A stretch of DNA of 64,000 nt from Desulfofustis glycolicus DSM 9705. GTDB lineage: Bacteria > Desulfobacterota > Desulfobulbia > Desulfobulbales > Desulfocapsaceae. The stretch covers positions 62,001 to 126,000 of the forward strand of contig NZ_FQXS01000007.1 in the NCBI RefSeq assembly GCF_900130015.1, given 5' to 3'. Each line of letters opens with the position of its first letter. The first letter of the stretch is position 1. The position numbers and the translations under genes were made by a program. Below, piece after piece: positions 44,205 to 51,031 of this stretch. Below the pieces are notes generated by a model. It was not told the DNA's origin. It saw nothing but the letters and a program-made list of their open reading frames with translations, and searched no databases.

Positions 44205-44680
44205 ATCGATGCCTGCCAATCTTGTCGAATCCTGTTTCCATATATCCAGGATAACACCTGGTCGGGGCGCATATTTCGCCCTTCTTCTTCCTATCTTATA
44301 ACTTCCTGAATTAGTTTTATCTTTGTCTTTTCCTCGGCGGCGACGCCTGTTTTTTTCGAGGCGATTTCTTGCCAAATGAATCGCCGCTCATTGTAACACT
44401 CTGAAATAATAATAAGAAATAAAGAGAAAAGGAAGATGGCGCACTATGCGCCACTACTTTTTGCCTGAGGACGCATAGTGCGCCATAGGGGGAAGATGTT
44501 TCCTGAAAAACGACCGGGAAATAAGACGGTTTGTTTTTTAATTAAAATCTTTATTTCTTTTTAATACAGCTCTTTATCATTAAACTTTGCGCATGTTAAG
44601 CGGTTCCAAGAAGTGTTGGCATGTCCATTGCTTTAGAGAAGGCAAAGGACGTCGTAACCACCACCAACAAGGAGATCGAC
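44205..44680. other. AT-rich control region of the first NrfD module
   Basis: About 475 bases without a convincing gene. It contains AT-rich promoter-like stretches (44405-44430 and 44530-44580) on either side of the large inverted repeat at 44436-44486. A plus-strand ATG at 44621 is in frame with the small membrane protein, but the start at 44681 has the better ribosome site. Confidence 0.45.
44436..44486. promoter_or_regulatory. paired dyads GGCGCACTATGCGCC, candidate MerR operator
   Basis: ATGGCGCACTATGCG (44436-44450) is the exact reverse complement of CGCATAGTGCGCCAT (44472-44486), giving a 15-bp inverted repeat with a 21-base centre. Each arm also contains a smaller dyad, GGCGCA-CTA-TGCGCC in the left one and a near-match in the right. 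This suggests two operator sites for a dimeric regulator upstream of the NrfD module that ends in a MerR gene. Autoregulation is inference. Confidence 0.5.
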
Positions 44681-44902
44681 ATGGCCGCAACGTATCTTGA
44701 AACAACTCGGAATTTCACGGCTCCCCTGGCGCTCGTCCAGGAACGGTGGCGCGAGAAAGCGAGTGAGTATTTCTGGTTTTCCGTGTGTCTGGTCCTGTTC
44801 ATGATTCTCGGGCCGTTTGCTGCGCCGATCGCTCTCGGTTTTGTTTTCAGCAAGCAGGCAACCGGGGCAGACATGACGGAACCGGCGCGAATCGACGAAT
44901 AA
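44681..44902 (+). CDS. small membrane protein preceding NrfD (first module)
   Basis: A 73-residue protein with one helix (YFWFSVCLVLFMILGPFAAP and the following IALGFVF) flanked by a charged N-terminal part (QERWREKASE) and an acidic tail. AAGGAG lies six bases before the ATG at 44681. It is followed 42 bases later by NrfD. A different, even smaller membrane protein precedes the second NrfD, so such a peptide may be a regular accessory subunit. No named family is recognised. Confidence 0.7.
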   Translation: MAATYLETTRNFTAPLALVQERWREKASEYFWFSVCLVLFMILGPFAAPIALGFVFSKQATGADMTEPARIDE

Positions 44903-44944
44903 GTCAATAACAGCAGAATATCGTATAACTTTCAAGGAGGAATC

Positions 44945-46126
44945 ATGTCTCTACAGTCACAGGCAGCCGTTATCGGAGCACAGGAGTTTCGCCGGCCGCA
45001 GTTCAATCTGTTGCTGGCCGTAATGCTTGGTCTTGTCGCCATCGGTGTCTCGGCGGGTCTTTATGCCCTCTATGTCGGTCACCACCAATCACTTGGCGTA
45101 ACCCGCGAGGTTCCGTGGGGGATCGCCATTTCCACCTATGCCTATCTGGCGATTATCTCAACCGGTCTCTGTGCTCTGGCCGCGTTGAGTCACCTGTTCG
45201 GCGGCAATAATCTGGCCCCGCTCGCCAATCGGATGGTCTGGTTGTCGATAGCCGCCATCATGGGGGCGTTCCTGGTGATCGGTCTGGAACTTGAAAATGT
45301 CTGGCGAATGCCGCTCGGTGTGATCCTCTACCCGAATCCGACTTCAAATATATGGTGGATGGGAACGCTTTATGGCATGGCGGTTGGCATCATGATGGCC
45401 GAGTTGTTTCTGATCATTACCAGGCGTTATAAACTGGCGGTGATTCTCGGGGTCTGCGCAGCGGTTACCGAACTCTTCGCCAACAGCAATCTCGGCTCTG
45501 TATTTGCTTCTCTTAACGCTCGGCCGTTCTGGTACGGTTCGCAACTGCCCGTTTTCTTCCTCGCCTGCGCTTTTCTCTCCGGCGCGGCGGCGATTGTTCT
45601 CTTCACGCACGGATCATTTGCTCTTCGCCGCAAATCGCTCAGCAAGGAGACCTTCGAGGCGATGCAGACCGGCGGTAAAGTAATGATGCTGATGATTTTC
45701 CTGATCGGTATCGCTACGGGTTGGAAATTCCTCAACGCGCTCGTCGGTTCGGAATCTCTTGGTAATGCTGCTGCAGTCTTGACTTCCGGTCCCCTGTCCA
45801 ACAGTTTCTGGGTCTTTGAAATCGGGATCGGGCTGTTGCTGCCGTTCGTGGTCCTGCTCGTTACCCGCCTGGAGTCGGTTCAGGCCATGTCGTTGGCGGC
45901 CTTGATGATCCTGGTCGGACAATTCTTTTCCCGGCTGAACCTGGTGGTCGCCGGCCAGATCATTCCGCAATACTCGGGTTATGAGGGTATGCCGGCTTAT
46001 CATCAGTATACCGCAACGGCGCCGGAAATCGCCATTGCTCTGAGCGGTATCGGTGTTCTTGGCGCCTGTTTTCTGATCGGTGAATATTATCTCGGGGAGA
46101 GTTTCCGGCACCATCATGAGGACTGA
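44945..46126 (+). CDS. nrfD: NrfD/PsrC family quinone-interacting membrane subunit, copy 1
   Basis: A 393-residue inner-membrane protein with about ten helices. Conserved motifs shared with the second copy are GVTREVPWG near residue 48, VWRMPLG, NPTSNIWWMGTLYG near residue 132 and NSNLGSVF. NrfD-type subunits exchange electrons between menaquinone and a periplasmic ferredoxin subunit. The likely partner is the Tat-exported four-cluster protein at 42647. AAGGAGG precedes the ATG. A MerR regulator follows 47 bases downstream. Confidence 0.88.
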   Translation: MSLQSQAAVIGAQEFRRPQFNLLLAVMLGLVAIGVSAGLYALYVGHHQSLGVTREVPWGIAISTYAYLAIISTGLCALAALSHLFGGNNLAPLANRMVWLSIAAIMGAFLVIGLELENVWRMPLGVILYPNPTSNIWWMGTLYGMAVGIMMAELFLIITRRYKLAVILGVCAAVTELFANSNLGSVFASLNARPFWYGSQLPVFFLACAFLSGAAAIVLFTHGSFALRRKSLSKETFEAMQTGGKVMMLMIFLIGIATGWKFLNALVGSESLGNAAAVLTSGPLSNSFWVFEIGIGLLLPFVVLLVTRLESVQAMSLAALMILVGQFFSRLNLVVAGQIIPQYSGYEGMPAYHQYTATAPEIAIALSGIGVLGACFLIGEYYLGESFRHHHED

Positions 46127-46173
46127 TGAGAAGGACTGTCGAGACACCAAGAGCAATCGTAAGGAGGCCCTCC

Positions 46174-46539
46174 ATGATCTCTGAAGACGAAGCAATATTT
46201 ACCATCGGCATGGCAGCGAAAATTCTCGGTGTCCACCAGCGAACGCTGCGTAACTACGAGGAGAGCGGCCTGGTTCGTCCGAAGCGGAAAGGGAAGTGGC
46301 GTTACTATTCGATGCGTGACATTAAGTGGATCGAGTGCCTGCGGGAGATGATCCACGATCACGGTATCAGTATCAATGCGGTCAAGAAACTGCTTTCCTA
46401 TACGCCGTGTTGGAACATCATCGATTGTCCCTTTGAGAAGCGACAACGGTGCAGCGCCTTCTTTTCCAACACCATGGTTCCCAAGAAGATCAGGCGGTTG
46501 GAGCCGGTTCCGCAACGGAAAAAGAAGGTCGCTTTCTAG
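46174..46539 (+). CDS. MerR family regulator with Cys-containing tail, copy 1
   Basis: A 121-residue regulator. The winged HTH (FTIGMAAKILGVHQRTLRNY then GLVRPKRKGKWRYYS) occupies residues 9-50, with a short helix region following. The C-terminal tail has three cysteines (CWNIIDC and RQRC), then a basic end. The Cys cluster suggests metal, Fe-S or redox sensing. AAGGAGG lies before the ATG at 46174. It is the last gene of the first NrfD module and has a close paralog at 48598 ending the second. Confidence 0.88.
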   Translation: MISEDEAIFTIGMAAKILGVHQRTLRNYEESGLVRPKRKGKWRYYSMRDIKWIECLREMIHDHGISINAVKKLLSYTPCWNIIDCPFEKRQRCSAFFSNTMVPKKIRRLEPVPQRKKKVAF

Positions 46540-46571
46540 GAAAACGTCAGTTCGATACGCGTTACCTCTAT

Positions 46572-46606
46572 CGCCCCGTACCGCCTGTAACGGTACGGGG
46601 CGTTCT
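46572..46606 (+). terminator. terminator hairpin after the first MerR gene
   Basis: CGCCCCGTACCG (46572-46583) pairs perfectly with CGGTACGGGGCG (46591-46602) around a 7-base loop, followed by a short T-containing stretch. It lies 33 bases after the MerR stop and ends the first NrfD module. Confidence 0.7.
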
Positions 46607-46827
46607 GCGTTCGGCATCTGCTGCCGCGCGCCGTTTTTAAGTCACCGGCAATCGCGGCGCACGTGTTACCCCGGCCTTGGCTGACTATCAGCAAATGCTG
46701 CCTTCGTGCCGTTCTCCCTTCGGTCAATCTCTGCGTCCCGACAACGTGCAATCCCAGTCCTCCCGGCACTCAACCGTTCCGGCCAGGTAGTGCTGAAAAA
46801 GCTCCCCTCTTTCCTTGTGGTTTTCTT

Positions 46828-46912
46828 CCGCCAATCGCCATGGAGAAAAGGGCTTATATTGCGTCCTCTTCTCCATGGCGATTGGCGGAGGGCGAAAAAT
46901 TCGCCCTCCGCC
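46828..46912. repeat. nested inverted-repeat element
   Basis: A 20-bp perfect inverted repeat (CCGCCAATCGCCATGGAGAA at 46828-46847, its complement at 46869-46888) with a 21-base loop overlaps a second 13-bp hairpin (GGCGGAGGGCGAA at 46884-46896 with TTCGCCCTCCGCC at 46900-46912). GGCGG is shared by both, so the two folds compete. A run of A follows on the plus strand. It looks like a dispersed palindromic repeat, and could act as a bidirectional transcription barrier between modules. Confidence 0.6.
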
Positions 46913-47015
46913 AAAAAAAATTAATGACGATTAATGAATCATATAAACATATGATAATATAGTATTAAACACCTTTTAATCGGTGATTATCGGAAAAATA
47001 ATTTGCCAGATGACG

Positions 47016-47065
47016 CAAGTTATTAGCGTAAATAACTTGACAACAGATATGTACAATTATACGAT
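47016..47065 (+). promoter_or_regulatory. dyad CAAGTTATT-AATAACTTG overlapping a promoter
   Basis: CAAGTTATT (47016-47024) and AATAACTTG (47031-47039) are perfect 9-bp arms with a 6-base spacer. The right arm overlaps TTGACA (47037-47042), which is followed after 17 bases by TACGAT (47060-47065). The position suggests a regulator controlling the second NrfD module; the MerR at its end is a candidate. The dyad differs from the one upstream of the first module. Confidence 0.5.
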
Positions 47066-47140
47066 CGTTAATAACTCAGAATGATCCGAAAGGGAGGTCC
47101 TTTCGGTGTTACCCGGAAAATCGGTATGGAGGGTGGATTC

Positions 47141-47254
47141 ATGGAAGGCTTCTTGTTTTTGGTGTTCTGGTTCGGTTGTGCGATCCTTCATACGCTCTAC
47201 GATTTGAAGGTCAAACAGTGGTTCAGGCGGTCGGTCCTGAAGCGCAGTATCTGA
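47141..47254 (+). CDS. 37-residue membrane peptide preceding NrfD (second module)
   Basis: A very small protein starting MEGFLFLVFWFGCAILHTLY and ending in a basic tail (QWFRRSVLKRSI). A single hydrophobic helix with positive C-terminal residues indicates an N-out or C-in membrane peptide. GGAGGGTGG lies six bases before the ATG at 47141; an earlier in-frame ATG at 47126 is less well placed. It occupies the same place as the 73-residue membrane protein of the first module, 55 bases ahead of NrfD. No family is recognised. Confidence 0.6.
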   Translation: MEGFLFLVFWFGCAILHTLYDLKVKQWFRRSVLKRSI

Positions 47255-47309
47255 AATGGCGGCTGCTTGTGCAGCGTAGAACAAACGATAATTCAAAGGA
47301 GTGCTGGAG

Positions 47310-48503
47310 ATGAACAATTTGCTGGCGGGCGTACTCCCGCAGGAAGGAGGGTTGGAGTCTGCGAGTTCGTGGAAACACACGGCTGCGTTGTTTCTCCTCG
47401 GCTTGCTGACTATTGTTGGCGTGGCCTTCGGTATCCACTCGATCGTTGCCGGCCATGAGCATACGTTCGGTGTGACTCGCGAGGTGCCCTGGGGCCTGCT
47501 TATCGCGGCGTATGTCTTTTTCGTGGTCACGTCGACCGGGTTGTGCATTGTCTCGTCGGTCGGCCACGTCTTCGGTTTCAAGAATTTCACGCCGATCGCC
47601 AAACGAGCGGTGTTTCTATCGATTGCAACGATCGTCGCCGGATTTCTGGTTATCGCCTTCGAGATTGAAAATTCCTGGCGGATGCCGGTCGGCAACGTAA
47701 TCGGCGCCAATCCGACTTCAAATATCTGGTGGATGGGAACCCTCTATGGTGCCTATCTGTTTTTCATGATGGTGGAATTCGTCATGTTGCAGAAAGAACA
47801 ACACAGAACGGCCACCATGTTCGGTCTGGCAGGTCTGCTTACCGGTGTCGTCGCCCATTCCAATCTCGGCGCCGTGTTCGGTCTGCTCAACGGGCGTGAG
47901 TTCTGGCATGGCCCCTACATGCCGATCTATTTCATCATTTCGGCGGCGATGTCCGGCTGTGTCGCGATCATCTTCTTTACCTATCTTGCTTATCGAGTCA
48001 ATAACTGGCAGATGAGTGATGATATGAAGAAATCTCTGTCCAGTGTCGCCAAACTCGGAGCCTTGATGATGGCGGTCATCCTGTTTTTTACTTCCTGGAA
48101 AATGATTGCCGGCGTAACCGGTAATCCTCCGGGCAAATATGCGGCGATGATGACCCTGATCAACGGTCCCTATGCCCTGAATTTCTGGATGGGCGAGATC
48201 CTGCTTGGTATGGTGCTGCCGTTTGCGTTGATTATGGCGGTTCGCGGTAATAATATGCGGGTCTTATTCGCTGCTTCACTGGCTGGGATGGTCGGTATCT
48301 TTTTCATGCGCTACGACCTGGTTATCGTTGGTCAGCTGGTCCCGCATTATCATGGAATGGGACTCGTCAACTATCCGGAAATGTTTACTTATTCTCCAAC
48401 AGTCCATGAGTGGCTGGTGACCATCGGCGGGATTGCCTTCTGTTTCTTCCTGTTCATCGCCGGCGAGCGGTTGTTTCGCGGTCACCTGAGCGAAGCCCAC
48501 TAG
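47310..48503 (+). CDS. nrfD: NrfD/PsrC family quinone-interacting membrane subunit, copy 2
   Basis: A 397-residue membrane protein paralogous to the copy at 44945, with about ten helices. It shares GVTREVPWG, WRMPVG, NPTSNIWWMGTLYG and NLGAVFGLLN with the first copy. It ends in a basic motif (GERLFRGHLSEAH). AAGGAG sits before the ATG at 47310; a GTG at 47301 is possible. No iron-sulfur or heme partner is encoded in this second module, so it may replace the first NrfD in the same complex under other conditions. Confidence 0.88.
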   Translation: MNNLLAGVLPQEGGLESASSWKHTAALFLLGLLTIVGVAFGIHSIVAGHEHTFGVTREVPWGLLIAAYVFFVVTSTGLCIVSSVGHVFGFKNFTPIAKRAVFLSIATIVAGFLVIAFEIENSWRMPVGNVIGANPTSNIWWMGTLYGAYLFFMMVEFVMLQKEQHRTATMFGLAGLLTGVVAHSNLGAVFGLLNGREFWHGPYMPIYFIISAAMSGCVAIIFFTYLAYRVNNWQMSDDMKKSLSSVAKLGALMMAVILFFTSWKMIAGVTGNPPGKYAAMMTLINGPYALNFWMGEILLGMVLPFALIMAVRGNNMRVLFAASLAGMVGIFFMRYDLVIVGQLVPHYHGMGLVNYPEMFTYSPTVHEWLVTIGGIAFCFFLFIAGERLFRGHLSEAH

Positions 48504-48597
48504 CGGGGCGGTAGGTGCAACCATGGTATCGATCAGCGGTGACAGCGCCTTCCGACCAGCGGAGGACGAAAGTGACCAGATGCGGCCGGGAGGTTCG

Positions 48598-49053
48598 ATG
48601 AGAGTCAAGAAGAAAGTGGAAGTACAACCAATTGCGGCAGACACGCCGGTCTACTCGATTGGCGTTGCCGCCCAACTCCTCAACGTGCACCCACGAACGC
48701 TTCGGATCTACGAGGACGAGGGACTGGTCAAGCCGTCACGCAAAGGAACGAGGCGCTATTTTTCCCAGAACGATATCATCTGGATCAGTTGCATCCGCTC
48801 GATGATCCACGAAGAAGGTATTTCCATTCCCGGGATCAAGAAGCTGCTGCGCTACGCGCCGTGCTGGGAGATTGCCAATTGTTCTCGGGAAGTCTGCGAG
48901 TCGTGTACGGCCCGTGTCGATGTTGCCATTCCGCGCTCGCTACGTCTGGCCGGTGATCCGGAGGCGGAACGGCGGGCCAAGGAGCGGGATATCACTCTGC
49001 GGGCCGGAAAAAATCGGGGAGGAGAGTCCGACAGCAAGACATCTTCCCGATAA
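48598..49053 (+). CDS. MerR family regulator with Cys-rich tail, copy 2
   Basis: A 151-residue regulator paralogous to the one at 46174. The HTH is YSIGVAAQLLNVHPRTLRIY, followed by GLVKPSRKGTRRYFS. The effector part contains four cysteines, CWEIANC and VCESC, a spacing that could hold an iron-sulfur cluster or zinc. A charged tail (PEAERRAKERD and onward) has no parallel in copy 1. GGGAGG precedes the ATG at 48598. It ends the second NrfD module. Confidence 0.88.
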   Translation: MRVKKKVEVQPIAADTPVYSIGVAAQLLNVHPRTLRIYEDEGLVKPSRKGTRRYFSQNDIIWISCIRSMIHEEGISIPGIKKLLRYAPCWEIANCSREVCESCTARVDVAIPRSLRLAGDPEAERRAKERDITLRAGKNRGGESDSKTSSR

Positions 49054-49091
49054 GAGCAGCGTCACTGTCCGTTAACACCTGCACGTGAAGT

Positions 49092-49148
49092 GGGGATCGG
49101 CACACGTAACCGTCTTTCGGCGGTTCGCGTGGCGATCCCCTTTTTTTT
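49092..49148 (+). terminator. rho-independent terminator after the second MerR gene
   Basis: GGGGATCG (49092-49099) pairs with CGATCCCC (49133-49140), with further pairing inside (ACACG/CGTG and AACCG/CGGTT), and is followed directly by eight T. A strong intrinsic terminator closing the NrfD-MerR region. Confidence 0.88.
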
Positions 49149-49284
49149 GGGGCGATTGACGCCGGTGCCTATCCCGGCCTGCCTTCCGGAATTGTGTTGT
49201 CATTGTTGCGATGGTTTCCTATTATAACAGGTTAAAGTGCCCGGACAGCGGTGTCTCGGCATGATCGCGATCAAGGAGAGTGAC

Positions 49285-49797
49285 ATGGAAGAACAATCGT
49301 ATGTCTTGACGATGCTCGTGGCCAACAAACCGGGGGTGACTTCTCGGGTGACGGGCTTGTTTTCCGGCCGAGGGTACAACATGGAAAGCATCTGCGGGGC
49401 GCCCACCCACGATCCGGGTATTTCTCGGATCACCATCAAGACCAAAGCGACACCCGACCAGTATATCGACATCCAGAAACAGATCAATCGGTTGATCGAC
49501 GTCATCAAGCTACGCGATATGACTATGGAAGATAAGGCTATCAAACGTGAGATGGCCTTGATCAGTGTCGAGATAACCTCGGAAAACAGGACCGAACTGA
49601 TTCAGATAGCCGACATTTTTCATGCCCGGATCGTCAACGCCGGTATCGACTCTTACATTGTCGAAGTGACCGGAACCGAAGACAAAGTCAATGCGATTAT
49701 CGATTTATTGCGACCATTGGGGATCAAAAAATTGACCAGGTCGGGCGTGCTGGCGCTTTATCGCGAACTGGATGATTCCCATCGCAGTAGTCGCTGA
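49285..49797 (+). CDS. ilvN: acetolactate synthase small (regulatory) subunit
   Basis: A 170-residue regulatory subunit. The N-terminal ACT domain (YVLTMLVANKPGVTSRVTG and FSGRGYNMESI, 5-75) is typical of IlvN/IlvH and binds branched-chain amino acids. The C-terminal domain includes EITSENRTELIQIADIFHA and LTRSGVLALYREL. AAGGAGA lies before the ATG at 49285. The usual next gene, ilvB, is replaced by an aminotransferase, with an acetolactate-synthase-like gene after that. It may regulate that enzyme. Confidence 0.9.
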   Translation: MEEQSYVLTMLVANKPGVTSRVTGLFSGRGYNMESICGAPTHDPGISRITIKTKATPDQYIDIQKQINRLIDVIKLRDMTMEDKAIKREMALISVEITSENRTELIQIADIFHARIVNAGIDSYIVEVTGTEDKVNAIIDLLRPLGIKKLTRSGVLALYRELDDSHRSSR

Positions 49798-49822
49798 AAG
49801 TTCTTGAGTTTGGAGATGGTTT

Positions 49823-50986
49823 ATGACTGAGCAGTATATTGCCCGCCGAATGGAACGGATCGCGCCGTTTTATGTTATGGATCTGCTGGCCAAGGCCAAA
49901 CAGCTGGAAGCCGCCGGCCGTTCCGTTGTTCATATGGAGGTCGGTCAGCCGGATTTTGCCGCCCCGGCGCCGGTGGCCGCCGCCGGCAAAGCGGCGATTG
50001 ATGCCGGCAAGACCGGCTATACGCCGGCCACCGGAATCCCGGAACTGCGCCAGGCCATTGCCGATCACTACCGCGATCGGTTCGGTCTGGCCATCGATTC
50101 GCACCGGATCATCGTTACTCCCGGTTCTTCGGGCGGCCTGCAATTGTTGATGGGGGTGTTGATCAACCCCGGCCAGGAAGTGCTGATGACCGATCCGGGG
50201 TATCCATGTAATAAGAATTTCGTGGAATTCGTTTCCGGCGTGCCGGTATCAGTGCCGGTGGGTCCCGAGACCGACTATCAGTTGACCGCCGAGATGGTCC
50301 GGCAGGCCTGGACTGAGCGGACCCGGGCGGTGCTGGTTGCCTCGCCGGCAAATCCGACCGGCACGGTGCTGTCGCGGGACGCGTTGCGGGAAATATATCA
50401 GGTCGTCCGGGAGCGCGGCGGCGTGCTCATCGTCGATGAAATATACCAGGGTCTGATCTACGAATTGGAGGCCTTTACCGCCCTGGACGTGGCCGACGAT
50501 ATTTTCGTGCTCAACAGCTTTTCAAAATACTTTGGTATGACCGGCTGGCGGCTCGGTTGGATCGTTGCGCCACCGTTTTTTGTCGACCCTATCGATTGTC
50601 TCGCCCAGAATATTTTTCTTTCCTGCTCTGCCCCGGCACAATATGCGGCGCTACGTGCCTTTTCCGACGACTGCCTGGCCATTTTTGAACAGCGTCGACA
50701 GGAGTTTCGTCGGCGCCGGGACTTTCTGCTGCCGGCGCTGCAGGAGATCGGTTTTTCTTTTCCGGCTGTCCCGCAAGGTGCTTTCTATCTCTACGCCGAT
50801 TGTTCGTCCTTGACCGATGACAGCTTTCGGCTGGCTTACGATCTCTTGGAAAAGGAAGGGGTAGCGGTTACGCCGGGCAAGGATTTCGGGACCAATCGTG
50901 CCGCGCAGCACATTCGATTTGCTTATACCACCGATGTCGAACGAATGAACGATGGTGTCGAACGGATACGGCGCTATTTTCGTTAA
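49823..50986 (+). CDS. class I/II pyridoxal-phosphate aminotransferase
   Basis: A 387-residue enzyme of the AAT-I fold. The PLP Lys is in LNSFSKYFGMTGWRLGW near residue 235, and ASPANPTGTVLS near 175 and VDEIYQGLIYE near 205 are the usual cofactor contacts. The N-terminal MEVGQPDF and Arg in IRFAYTT near the end complete the site. Substrate cannot be read from sequence; placement between ilvN and a ThDP carboligase suggests an amino acid or keto-acid step linked to that pathway. Confidence 0.9.
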   Translation: MTEQYIARRMERIAPFYVMDLLAKAKQLEAAGRSVVHMEVGQPDFAAPAPVAAAGKAAIDAGKTGYTPATGIPELRQAIADHYRDRFGLAIDSHRIIVTPGSSGGLQLLMGVLINPGQEVLMTDPGYPCNKNFVEFVSGVPVSVPVGPETDYQLTAEMVRQAWTERTRAVLVASPANPTGTVLSRDALREIYQVVRERGGVLIVDEIYQGLIYELEAFTALDVADDIFVLNSFSKYFGMTGWRLGWIVAPPFFVDPIDCLAQNIFLSCSAPAQYAALRAFSDDCLAIFEQRRQEFRRRRDFLLPALQEIGFSFPAVPQGAFYLYADCSSLTDDSFRLAYDLLEKEGVAVTPGKDFGTNRAAQHIRFAYTTDVERMNDGVERIRRYFR

Positions 50987-51031
50987 CACGAGCAGTTGTC
51001 GTCAGCGGCGATACCAAGAGGAGAGGTTTTT

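Larger units (their letters stand above)
46607..47140. other. 534-base region between NrfD modules
   Basis: No gene is supported. The centre holds the nested hairpin repeat at 46828-46912. The 3' half (46913-47090) is strongly AT-rich and contains the dyad and promoter at 47016-47065. Frames across 46663-46962 on either strand arise from the inverted repeat and are not accepted as genes. Confidence 0.5.

Noticed and set aside
46663-46962. Frames on both strands across the nested hairpin
   Set aside because: They exist because the inverted repeat is read in both directions; no ribosome site or family.
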